DNA of 64,000 nucleotides from Salegentibacter_A chungangensis (lineage in GTDB: Bacteria; Bacteroidota; Bacteroidia; Flavobacteriales; Flavobacteriaceae): NCBI RefSeq assembly GCF_042678405.1, contig NZ_JBHTLI010000001.1, positions 558,001 through 622,000 of the forward strand, written 5' to 3'. Shown in pieces: positions 33,710 to 41,096 of this stretch. The position numbers and the translations under genes were made by a program. The notes below the pieces were generated by a model. It saw nothing but the letters and a program-made list of their open reading frames with translations, made no database searches and was not told the DNA's origin. Each line of letters begins with the position of its first letter. Within the stretch, counting starts at the first letter, position 1.

Positions 33710-34834
33710 TTATTTAAAAACGGTGTCAAAAGAGTTCAGGATGCTGTCCATAGAAACGGGCTGCGGCTTTATTCTGGTCCCGTCGCGAACCTTGCTTACT
33801 CCTTTAGCAAGGATGGTTTCACCTTCTTTTATCCCCTGGTCTACCACATAAAGTTTTCCGGTCTCAGCAAGTACCTGTATAGATGCGCTGGAAAGGCTGT
33901 CGGCCCGTACCTTGTAAACCATCTTTTTACCCTGTTGTTCAAAGCTTGAAAAGGCCGGTACTACCAGTGCATTTTGAAAATTCTCCGGAACAAGCACGGT
34001 ACCACTGCTGCCGTTCCTTAAAAGCCCTTCGGAATTATCGAATAGCGCTCTGAAGGTAACCGTACCGGTTTGAGGGTCTATATCCCCGGCAATTGTTTCG
34101 ATGCTTCCGGCCTTTGTATATTCTTCTCCGTTGGCAAGGACAAGTTTTACTTTAGGCAGTTTTTCGATCCTTTCCTGCTGGTTCTTTCCTTCGGCATTCT
34201 TGATGAAATTCAGGTAATTCTTTTCGTTCATAGAGAAATAGGCATAGACCTTTTTAATGGAAGAGACCCTCGTGAGTGGTTTTGCATCCTGTGGCCCTGC
34301 CAGGGCACCTTTTCTGTAGTTTATGGAGCCTACCACCCCGTCTACGGGGCTTTTTACATTTGCGTAATCTATGTTGGCCGCAATACTGTTGTAGTTGCTT
34401 TTAGCCTGTTCCAGCCTGGCTTTGGCAGTTTCCAATTGAACCGGGCTAATAATGTCCTTTTCCACCAGGGGTTTCAGTTTGTTCACTTCAACCTGAGCCG
34501 CATTAACGTTAGCCCTGCTGGCAGCAGCATCCTGGCTTAGAGATTGTGTTTCCAGTCTAAAAAGCACCTGTCCTTTTCTCACCTCTTCTCCTTCGTGAAC
34601 CAGAACATCTTTGATGTATCCTGAGATCTTAGGTCTCACCTCACTGCTAACTTCTCCTTCCAGGCTTGCCGGATATTCTGAGTAAGTGGTGACATCCCGT
34701 CTTTCGATCTTTATCACGGGGTATGACGGAGCCTGAGCCGACTGATTTGCCTGTGCTTTTCCGCCATCATTCTTACAGGCGAAAAGTCCCGATGCAAGAA
34801 TTATTGCAAGTAAACCTGAGAGATATCTATTCAT
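33710..34834 (-). CDS. RND efflux periplasmic adaptor (membrane fusion protein)
   Basis: The 374-residue protein is an HlyD/AcrA-type adaptor. The lipobox ASGLFACKND near residue 20 predicts a lipid anchor. A biotinyl-lipoyl-like half-motif VRPKISGYIKDVLVHEGEEVRKGQVLF is followed by an alpha hairpin and the second half-motif ANIDYANVKSPVDGVVGSINYRKGAL. It bridges the inner-membrane pump and the outer-membrane channel. Its start overlaps the end of the regulator gene by eight bases, so it is translated directly after it, and the pump gene begins five bases downstream. Confidence 0.94.
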   Translation of the reverse strand: MNRYLSGLLAIILASGLFACKNDGGKAQANQSAQAPSYPVIKIERRDVTTYSEYPASLEGEVSSEVRPKISGYIKDVLVHEGEEVRKGQVLFRLETQSLSQDAAASRANVNAAQVEVNKLKPLVEKDIISPVQLETAKARLEQAKSNYNSIAANIDYANVKSPVDGVVGSINYRKGALAGPQDAKPLTRVSSIKKVYAYFSMNEKNYLNFIKNAEGKNQQERIEKLPKVKLVLANGEEYTKAGSIETIAGDIDPQTGTVTFRALFDNSEGLLRNGSSGTVLVPENFQNALVVPAFSSFEQQGKKMVYKVRADSLSSASIQVLAETGKLYVVDQGIKEGETILAKGVSKVRDGTRIKPQPVSMDSILNSFDTVFK

Positions 34835-35339
34835 CTTGTAAATGTTTATTGATGATTTTTTCCTTTAATTTTTTGATTGACTTCCCTGCCTCACCCAGAA
34901 ACTCGAGGTAATCTTTGTGAAACTCGAGATCGAACTTCGATTCTTCTTCCTGATCGATCTCCTGGTTAGCAGCTGTTTTATAATCAAGAATATCCTGGTG
35001 GATCTGTTTTTGAGCACTCCACTTTTCCATCATCTCGTCCATAATCTGGATGAGGTGATTTGGAGAAACTATAAAGTAGCGTTTGCGGTCCCCGGGTTTT
35101 GTAAAATAGCTTACCCTTCCACTGGCCTGAAGCGTGTTGAGGTGAGTACAAATGGTACTTTTGCTGGCTTTGAGATCGGTTACCAGACCCTCAAAAGTGA
35201 CACCTTTCCTGCCTGTTAAAATAAGCGTGGCCAGGATACGTGCAGCCAGAGGGGCAAGTTGTTCCTCGTTCTCTTTATAAACACCCAGACGTTCTATAAG
35301 CTCTTCTTTCCGGGACTTCAGATTTTTTGGCTTTGACAT
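34827..35339 (-). CDS. GbsR/MarR-type transcriptional regulator of the efflux operon
   Basis: The 170-residue protein has a winged helix-turn-helix domain (ILATLILTGRKGVTFEGLVTDLKASKSTICTHLNTLQASGRV, about residues 33-75) and a helical C-terminal dimerisation region. It is the first gene of the four-gene efflux operon. I start it at the ATG that gives MSKPKNLKSRKEELIERLGV; the 14-residue longer version would begin within the palindrome at 35370-35389, which overlaps the promoter. As a MarR-type protein it probably represses its own operon until a ligand, perhaps a pump substrate, binds. Confidence 0.85.
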   Translation of the reverse strand: MSKPKNLKSRKEELIERLGVYKENEEQLAPLAARILATLILTGRKGVTFEGLVTDLKASKSTICTHLNTLQASGRVSYFTKPGDRKRYFIVSPNHLIQIMDEMMEKWSAQKQIHQDILDYKTAANQEIDQEEESKFDLEFHKDYLEFLGEAGKSIKKLKEKIINKHLQDE

Positions 35340-35356
35340 AATTTCAATTAAGTTTG

Positions 35357-35387
35357 TAAAATTAGCTTTAGTTCGGAACATTCCGAA
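35357..35387 (-). promoter_or_regulatory. Promoter of the GbsR-RND operon
   Basis: On the minus strand TTCG (35387-35384), 19 bases, then TAATTTTA (35364-35357), one mismatch in each box. The -33 box lies inside the palindrome described separately. Confidence 0.5.
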
Positions 35388-35389
35388 CT
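35370..35389. promoter_or_regulatory. Palindromic operator candidate of the efflux regulator
   Basis: AGTTCGGAACATTCCGAACT has two perfect 9-bp arms around a 2-base centre. It overlaps the predicted -33 box and sits 31 bases before the regulator start, as expected for autorepression by a dimeric winged-helix protein. Binding is inferred from position and symmetry. Confidence 0.7.
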
Positions 35390-35411
35390 TGTCAAAATGT
35401 AAAGTTTTGTT

Positions 35412-35448
35412 AAAACAAAAGACTCCTGAAAATATCCTCAGGAGTCTT
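35412..35448 (-). terminator. Intrinsic terminator with no annotated gene upstream
   Basis: AAGACTCCTGA and TCAGGAGTCTT form an 11-bp stem, followed on the minus strand by TTGTTTT. The asparaginase-like gene already has its own terminator 150 bases upstream, so this one most likely ends a separate RNA. Confidence 0.7.
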
Positions 35449-35570
35449 GTTTCAACACACTTAAAAATCCCTACATCTGTCTTAAAACATAACAGACAGA
35501 GTGTTGAAGCATTTTACAATAGATGTACTTAAATAAGTACAGGTAATTCTTAGACTCCAGGTTTCATAAA
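35412..35570 (-). ncRNA. Candidate structured non-coding RNA upstream of the efflux operon
   Basis: This 306-base gap without a gene holds, on the minus strand: a weak -7 box TACTTTAA (35582-35575), a palindrome GTACTTATTTAAGTAC, a stem TTCAACAC/GTGTTGAA enclosing TCTGTC/GACAGA, a seven-base match TACATCT/AGATGTA that would cross that stem, and a strong terminator. GGAGTC near the 5' end can pair with GACTCC of the terminator, which would close a rod-like fold or compete with termination. A 6S-like RNA or a leader-type regulator are possibilities. No good -33 box is present, so the start is uncertain. Confidence 0.4.
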
Positions 35571-35593
35571 AGGTTTAAAGTAAATATGAAAAA

Positions 35594-35625
35594 TAAAAAA
35601 CCCGGTCTGGAGGAAGACCGGGTTT
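35594..35625 (-). terminator. Terminator of the isoaspartyl peptidase gene
   Basis: AAACCCGGTCT and AGACCGGGTTT form an 11-bp stem with a short loop, followed by a T run on the minus strand, 21 bases after the stop codon. Confidence 0.85.
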
Positions 35626-35645
35626 GAAAATGTTTTAAGGGCGGG

Positions 35646-36719
35646 TTATTCCTTCCCATAGATACCTATCTTGAGTTCCCCTTTGCTGTTCATATTTGCG
35701 CGGTACATCCCTGCAGTATTGAATTCCATCGCGATATTTCCGTTGTGATCTATGGCTATGATACCCCCGTCTCCGCCAAGTTCGGGAAGCTTTTTCTGGA
35801 TCACCTCGCTTGCGGCTTCCTGAAGGCTTACTCCCTTATATTCCATCATTGCTGAAATATCGTGGGCCACCATCCCGCGGATAAAGAATTCTCCCCAGCC
35901 GGTACTGGAAACTGCACAGGTTTTATTATTGGCATAGGTCCCGGCCCCGATAATAGGTGAGTCCCCGATTCGGTTGTATTTTTTATTGGTCATTCCGCCG
36001 GTAGAGGTTCCGGCAGCAAGATTACCGTTCTTATCCAGGGCCACGCAGCCAACGGTTCCGAATTTTGAATCCTTGATGAAAGGATCCGAAAAAGCGGTTT
36101 TATTGTTCTCCTGAGATTTGGCTTTTTCAGCCTCTTTTACTTTTTGAAGACTCTTAAACCTTCTTTCGGTATAAAAATATTCAGGGTCCACGATCTCTAT
36201 GCCCTGTTCTTTGGCGAACCTCTCGGCTCCCTTCCCGGCAAGCAGCACGTGGTCTGAATTCACCATTACTTCATAGGCCAGGTTAATAGGGTTCTTAACC
36301 ACGGTTACCCCGGCAACGGCACCGGCATTCAGGGTTTCCCCATCCATTATCGAGGAGTCCAGTTCATTGGTTTCCTCGTTGGTGAAGACGGCGCCCTTAC
36401 CTGCATTGAAAAGCGGCGAATTCTCCATCACGTTAATGGTGCGCTGCACGGCTTCTAGAGATGTCCCTCCGTTGGCAAGGATCTCGTGCCCGGTCCTGAT
36501 CGCTTCTTCGAGTTTTGCCTTATAGGCTTTCTCGAGGGAATCGGTCATATTCTCTTTCAGGATGGTGCCGGCCCCGCCGTGAATTACGATCCCGAAGTTC
36601 TGCACCGTGTCTTTTGTAGTTTCGGTTTTTGGAGTTTCAGTTTTTTCTCTGTTTTCTGAAGGCTTCTGGTCACAGGAGATGAAGAGGATAAGACTAAAAA
36701 GGAAAACTAATTTTTTCAT
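35646..36719 (-). CDS. Isoaspartyl peptidase/L-asparaginase, lipoprotein form
   Basis: The 357-residue protein is an N-terminal nucleophile hydrolase of the plant-type asparaginase family. The autoprocessing site and catalytic Thr are in SKFGTVGCVALDKNGN (about residue 223), followed by GTSTGGMTNKKYNRIGDSPIIG and the product-binding SSTGWGEFFIRG. A lipoprotein signal, FLFSLILFISCDQ, predicts export and membrane anchoring, unlike the cytoplasmic E. coli enzyme. It removes isoaspartyl residues from peptides or hydrolyses asparagine in the periplasm or at the surface. Its long linker near residues 190-215 lies just before the cut site. It is transcribed alone. Confidence 0.92.
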   Translation of the reverse strand: MKKLVFLFSLILFISCDQKPSENREKTETPKTETTKDTVQNFGIVIHGGAGTILKENMTDSLEKAYKAKLEEAIRTGHEILANGGTSLEAVQRTINVMENSPLFNAGKGAVFTNEETNELDSSIMDGETLNAGAVAGVTVVKNPINLAYEVMVNSDHVLLAGKGAERFAKEQGIEIVDPEYFYTERRFKSLQKVKEAEKAKSQENNKTAFSDPFIKDSKFGTVGCVALDKNGNLAAGTSTGGMTNKKYNRIGDSPIIGAGTYANNKTCAVSSTGWGEFFIRGMVAHDISAMMEYKGVSLQEAASEVIQKKLPELGGDGGIIAIDHNGNIAMEFNTAGMYRANMNSKGELKIGIYGKE

Positions 36720-36765
36720 ATTGGTTTGGGTTTGAAGCGGAAGTTAATCAAAATTGACGAATCCC

Positions 36766-36885
36766 GGGATAGAGCTGCACCAGCGATAGCAGCGGAAAGC
36801 CCGCAGGCGCATTATGGAGCGGCGAGGACTTGTAGCGCATAGCGCGACGGCGAAGCCGGGGTGCCCCGAAAGATATTAAAGGCCT
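36766..36885. repeat. GC-rich intergenic repeat-like element
   Basis: The gap between the isoaspartyl peptidase and the dioxygenase gene has a block unlike its A/T-rich surroundings, with GATAGCAGCGGAAAGCCCG, GGAGCGGCGAGGACTTG and GTAGCGCATAGCGCGACGG. GCGCATAGCGC and GGGGTGCCCC are small inverted repeats. GATAGCAGCG is shared with the element near 2108. No reading frame is convincing; I read it as a degenerate dispersed repeat of the kind scattered between genes in Flavobacteriia. Confidence 0.45.
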
Positions 36886-36939
36886 AAAGGCTATTTCTAA
36901 GCCAGATTGCGTAATTTTAATAGCTAAAAAGACAGAAAA

Positions 36940-37482
36940 ATGGCAGTAAATAAACCTTTTAACCTCAATAAGTGGATCGAGCAGAACAGGGATTCGCTAA
37001 AACCGCCGGTGGGAAACCGCAATCTTTATAAGGAATCTGAGGATTATATTGTAATGGTGGTTGCCGGGCCTAATGCGCGGAAGGATTACCATTATAACGA
37101 GACCGAAGAATTGTTTTACCAGCTGGAAGGAGAGATCGAGGTGCACATTCAGGAAGACGGGGAGAAGAAAACGATGAAACTGGGACCCGGCGATATGTAC
37201 CTGCATCCTGCAAAGATTCCGCATTCCCCCGAGCGAAAAGAAGGCTCTATTGGCCTTGTGGTGGAAAGAAAGCGCATACAGCTTGAAGGCAAGGACGGGC
37301 TCATCTGGTATTGCGATAACTGCAATCATAAACTTTACGAGGTCTATTTCCCACTGCAGGACATAGAGACCGATTTCCTGAATCATTTCAGGGAGTTTTA
37401 CAGCAGTAAAGACTTGCGAACCTGCGATAATTGCGGAGAGATTATGCCCTCAGACCCTCGTTTTGTGACAGATGAGGAATAG
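36940..37482 (+). CDS. haaO: 3-hydroxyanthranilate 3,4-dioxygenase
   Basis: The 180-residue cupin opens the ring of 3-hydroxyanthranilate, the step of the kynurenine pathway that leads to quinolinate. The iron ligands are in DYHYNETEELFYQLEGE (His and Glu, about residues 48-64) and HPAKIPHSPERKE (about residues 90-102). The C-terminus has two CxxC pairs (CDNCNHK and CDNCGEIMP) forming a rubredoxin-like second metal site typical of the bacterial enzyme. It is transcribed towards an aldehyde dehydrogenase 60 bases away. No other kynurenine genes are in the window. Confidence 0.95.
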   Translation: MAVNKPFNLNKWIEQNRDSLKPPVGNRNLYKESEDYIVMVVAGPNARKDYHYNETEELFYQLEGEIEVHIQEDGEKKTMKLGPGDMYLHPAKIPHSPERKEGSIGLVVERKRIQLEGKDGLIWYCDNCNHKLYEVYFPLQDIETDFLNHFREFYSSKDLRTCDNCGEIMPSDPRFVTDEE

Positions 37483-37542
37483 CGGTTAATTTTTACTATT
37501 TTCGCAATAACTACACAAAATAACAGATAAAACTAAAATTTA

Positions 37543-39096
37543 ATGAGTGAAATAGCCGAAAAATTTGGGATCAAACAAGCCCTGAAAGAATTAGGATTAA
37601 GCGAAACCAATAACGGAACTTCCACAGGAATGGACTTTTTTAGCAACGGAGAGGTGATTGAGTCTTACTCTCCCGTTGACGGTTCTTTAATAGGAAAGGT
37701 GAAAGCCACTACCAAGGAAGATTATGAGAAAGTGGTTACCACTGCCACAGAAGGTTTCAAGGAATGGAGAACCTGGCCTGCCCCTCAGAGAGGTGAGGTG
37801 GTACGCCAGTTCAATGATGAGCTTAGACGTTTGAAGGAGCCTTTAGGAAAGCTTGTTTCCTTTGAAATGGGAAAATCTTACCAGGAAGGTCTGGGAGAAG
37901 TGCAGGAGATGATAGATATCTGCGATTTCGCAGTAGGGCTTTCACGTCAGCTGCACGGGCTTACAATGCACAGTGAGCGTCCGGGGCACAGAATGTATGA
38001 ACAATATCACCCGCTTGGGGTAGTAGGTATAATTTCAGCCTTTAACTTCCCGGTAGCGGTATGGTCCTGGAACACAGCATTAGCCTGGGTTTGCGGAGAC
38101 GCCTGTATCTGGAAGGGTTCTGAAAAGACTCCTTTGACCTCGGTGGCCTGCCAGAACATCGCTGCCAGAGTATTTTCTGAAAACGGAGTGCCTGCGGGAA
38201 TCTCTTCTTTGATTACCGGAGATTATAAAGTTGGGGAAATGATGACGCACGATGAGCGTGTGCCGTTGATCTCTGCTACCGGTTCCATAAGAATGGGGAA
38301 GATCGTTGCCCAGGCCGTAGCCGCAAGACTGGGGAAATCCCTGCTTGAACTTGGAGGAAACAACGCCATCATCGTAACCCCGGATGCCGATATCAAGAAC
38401 ACCGTGATAGGTGCGGTATTCGGAGCCGTGGGAACCTGCGGACAGCGTTGTACTTCTACCAGGAGACTTATCATTCACGAAGATGTGTACGATAAGGTAA
38501 AAGATTCTATCGTAGATGCCTATAAGCAATTAAGAATTGGGAACCCATTGGATGAAAATAACCACGTTGGGCCGCTTATCGATAAGGATGCCGTGAAGAA
38601 CTACCAGGCTGCTTTGGATAAAGTAGTTAAAGAAGGCGGAAAGATACTTGTTGAAGGAGGCGTACTTGAAGGTAAAGGTTACGAAAGCGGATGCTACGTA
38701 AAACCGGCCATCGCCGAGGCTGAAAACCACTTCGAGATCGTACAGCACGAAACCTTTGCTCCGGTACTTTATATTATGAAGTATAAAGGAGATGTTTCCA
38801 ACGCGCTTGAATTACAGAATGGGGTGAGACAGGGGCTTTCTTCAGCGATTATGACAAATAATCTGCGTGAGGCCGAAAGATTCCTTTCTGTTGAAGGATC
38901 TGACTGCGGGATCGCAAACGTGAACATAGGGACTTCAGGAGCCGAGATCGGCGGAGCCTTTGGAGGTGAGAAAGAGACCGGGGGAGGAAGAGAATCCGGA
39001 TCTGACGCCTGGAAGATCTATATGAGAAGACAGACTAACACGATCAACTATACCACCGAGCTGCCATTGGCACAGGGTATCAAGTTCGATCTGTAG
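37543..39096 (+). CDS. Aldehyde dehydrogenase, ALDH7 (antiquitin) type
   Basis: The 517-residue protein is an NAD-dependent aldehyde dehydrogenase. The catalytic Glu is in LLELGGNNAII (about residue 268) and the catalytic Cys in TCGQRCTSTRRL (about residue 302); the C-terminus has SGAEIGGAFGGEKETGGGRESGSDAWK, which is distinctive of ALDH7. ALDH7 enzymes oxidise alpha-aminoadipate semialdehyde in lysine breakdown. The neighbouring haaO could suggest 2-aminomuconate semialdehyde instead, but that is normally an ALDH8-type enzyme. The specificity is therefore open. Confidence 0.9.
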   Translation: MSEIAEKFGIKQALKELGLSETNNGTSTGMDFFSNGEVIESYSPVDGSLIGKVKATTKEDYEKVVTTATEGFKEWRTWPAPQRGEVVRQFNDELRRLKEPLGKLVSFEMGKSYQEGLGEVQEMIDICDFAVGLSRQLHGLTMHSERPGHRMYEQYHPLGVVGIISAFNFPVAVWSWNTALAWVCGDACIWKGSEKTPLTSVACQNIAARVFSENGVPAGISSLITGDYKVGEMMTHDERVPLISATGSIRMGKIVAQAVAARLGKSLLELGGNNAIIVTPDADIKNTVIGAVFGAVGTCGQRCTSTRRLIIHEDVYDKVKDSIVDAYKQLRIGNPLDENNHVGPLIDKDAVKNYQAALDKVVKEGGKILVEGGVLEGKGYESGCYVKPAIAEAENHFEIVQHETFAPVLYIMKYKGDVSNALELQNGVRQGLSSAIMTNNLREAERFLSVEGSDCGIANVNIGTSGAEIGGAFGGEKETGGGRESGSDAWKIYMRRQTNTINYTTELPLAQGIKFDL

Positions 39097-39116
39097 TTTT
39101 TCAGATATAAGATCAG

Positions 39117-39149
39117 AAAAAAGCCCCGCAGATCTGCGGGGCTTTTTTG
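39117..39149. terminator. Bidirectional terminator between the aldehyde dehydrogenase and LytT genes
   Basis: AAAAGCCCCGCAGATCTGCGGGGCTTTT is a perfect palindrome with A and T runs on both sides, between converging genes. Confidence 0.9.
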
Positions 39150-39869
39150 TTATAGCTTTTTATCCTCTATCCGTTTAAAGAATTCCCGGCGATGGGTGTC
39201 TCCCAGAGGCAGGCTGTTCTCTCCCAACCAGATTTCGTGATTATCGGTTTTTGAAATTTTGTTCAGTGCCACAATGTAGGATTTGTGGATCTTGATGAAG
39301 CTTTCCTCCGGCAGGCTCTCTTCAAAATGTTTTAAAGTGTTATAGGTGATGATCTGCTCTTCCGGAGTATGGATCACCACATAATTCCTGATGCTTTCCA
39401 GGTAAAGGATGTCCTCAGGATCTATCTTTCTGAACTTGTTCTTGCCATCGGTCTTTACGAAGAAATAGTCTTCGTTTTTAGCTGAGTTCCTGGCAGGTTG
39501 GGTAGAGGTATTCCGGGATTTTACTTTTTCAATAGCTTCAATAAAGCGCCCGAGGGAAATAGGTTTTAAAAGATAATCCACGGCATTCAGCTCAAAACCT
39601 TCCACGGCGAATTCGGAATAGGCCGTGGTAAAGATCAGCTTTGTTTCGTCTTTAATGAGCCTGGATAGCTGAAGCCCTGTAAGGTCAGGCATCTGGATAT
39701 CCAGTAAGATCAGGTCGGGCTTGTGCTGCTCGATCAGCCGAATGGCCTCCAGGGGCTTGGTGCTGGTTGCCAGGCAATCTATCTGCGGAAGCTGATCTGT
39801 ATATTTTTCCAGGAGCCTTATGGCGTGAGGCTCATCATCTACGATTATGCATTTTATCACTTCGCTCAT
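39150..39869 (-). CDS. LytTR-family response regulator
   Basis: The 239-residue protein has a receiver domain (IIVDDEPHAIRLLEKY; phospho-Asp in LILLDIQMPDLTG at about residue 56; K in YLLKPISLGRF) and a C-terminal LytTR DNA-binding domain (FVKTDGKNKFRKIDPEDILYLESIRNYVVIHT, about residues 133-165). It is the partner of the histidine kinase encoded immediately upstream, whose stop codon overlaps its start (ATGA, 4 bases). The pair is divergent from the outer-membrane receptor gene at 41097, a possible target. Confidence 0.95.
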   Translation of the reverse strand: MSEVIKCIIVDDEPHAIRLLEKYTDQLPQIDCLATSTKPLEAIRLIEQHKPDLILLDIQMPDLTGLQLSRLIKDETKLIFTTAYSEFAVEGFELNAVDYLLKPISLGRFIEAIEKVKSRNTSTQPARNSAKNEDYFFVKTDGKNKFRKIDPEDILYLESIRNYVVIHTPEEQIITYNTLKHFEESLPEESFIKIHKSYIVALNKISKTDNHEIWLGENSLPLGDTHRREFFKRIEDKKL

Positions 39870-40897
39870 AACAATGGAATATCAAGCTTTACCTTAAAAT
39901 AATCATCCTGTTCTTCAATATCAAGCCGGTAATTTTCACGGAACAGCAGGTCAAGTCTTTTCTGAATGTTCTTATAACCAATACCCTTACGGTCATAATT
40001 GGTGTTTTCCTTAAAGGCGTTTTCGGTGCTAAGTATGAGTCGGTCGTTTCTTGTTTCAAGCTTAATGATAACCGGGTGTTCCTTATCTGTCAGTATACCG
40101 TGTTTAAAGGCATTTTCTATAAAATGGATGAGAAGCAGAGAAGGGATTTTTCTATTAGTAAGCCCTTGCGGAAAACTGACCTTAATATGCGCTTTGTTAT
40201 CGAACCTTCGCTGGTAGAGGTCAATGTAATTCTGTAAAAACGTGACCTCATCCTTAAGCGTTACCTGATCTTGTTCATTTTCATAGGTCACATAACGCAA
40301 CATTTCAGAGAGTTTCAAAATATCATTACTGGTTTCCGGTGCCTTGTCATAAAGATCAGAATAGAAACTGTTCAGGGTGTTGAATAGGAAATGCGGACTT
40401 AACTGTGCCTTCAGGTTCTGCAATTCTGCCTTTTTCTTCTGTAGTTTCAATTCGTTCATCCTTTGATTGGTGTTCAGGACATGCTTCACCATATAAAAGA
40501 TCAGGGCCAGAATGATCACCCTTAGTGCGTAGTAAGAGTTGTCGAACAGGTAAAAACCGAAGGCTCTTGAGGCTTGCTTATAGTTATGAATGCCCGTGAG
40601 GTTATAGATGATCACCTCTTCGAACAGGAACCGGAGCCCGGTGAAAAGGCCGATGACCAGAAGTTGAGACAGGATAAGGTATTTCCATTTCCTCTTTGGG
40701 ATTGTTACCGGGGCTATTAGGCTGTAATTAAGGTAAAAGATAATGGCCTGAAGCAGAATGAAGAAAAACAGGTGAAGCAGGTGCCATTCCAGAGATTGGG
40801 GTAATGTATCCTTGATCACGAAATTGAAAAAGACGTCCATCAGGATAAAAAGCGCCCAGAAGATAATATGATAGGTTATTTCCTGCTTTTTGGTCAT
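39866..40897 (-). CDS. Sensor histidine kinase, LytS/YehU-like (His_kinase domain)
   Basis: The 343-residue membrane kinase has four predicted helices (residues 8-150), a short coiled coil, the phospho-acceptor His in LKAQLSPHFLFNTLNSF (about residue 172) and an ATP-binding N box in HFIENAFKHGI (about residue 260). This is the five-membrane-segment type of kinase paired with LytTR regulators. I start it at the ATG of MTKKQEITYHIIFW; the frame continues 92 codons upstream but that part overlaps the divergent receptor gene and is not membrane-like or kinase-like. No sensor domain beyond the membrane segments is present. Confidence 0.9.
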   Translation of the reverse strand: MTKKQEITYHIIFWALFILMDVFFNFVIKDTLPQSLEWHLLHLFFFILLQAIIFYLNYSLIAPVTIPKRKWKYLILSQLLVIGLFTGLRFLFEEVIIYNLTGIHNYKQASRAFGFYLFDNSYYALRVIILALIFYMVKHVLNTNQRMNELKLQKKKAELQNLKAQLSPHFLFNTLNSFYSDLYDKAPETSNDILKLSEMLRYVTYENEQDQVTLKDEVTFLQNYIDLYQRRFDNKAHIKVSFPQGLTNRKIPSLLLIHFIENAFKHGILTDKEHPVIIKLETRNDRLILSTENAFKENTNYDRKGIGYKNIQKRLDLLFRENYRLDIEEQDDYFKVKLDIPLL

Positions 40898-41071
40898 AGG
40901 CCTAAAAGTAAGATTTTGATAAGACCCGCGAGAAAATTTTGTACGAAACCTGGAAAACCAGGGATCAACCCGTGTTTTAGCACAACCAAAAGACCAGGAT
41001 TCAGGAATCCTTGATACATAAGGCAGAATTTCGGGTTGGTCCGGTTTCGGTAATAAAAAGGGTATTCCTGT

Positions 41072-41079
41072 TAATCTTG
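41072..41079 (+). promoter_or_regulatory. -7 box of the outer-membrane receptor gene
   Basis: TAATCTTG has one mismatch from TAnnTTTG, 17 bases before the ATG. TTTC at 41045-41048 is a possible -33 box with a 23-base spacing. Confidence 0.35.
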
Positions 41080-41096
41080 CAGCACAAAAATAAATT

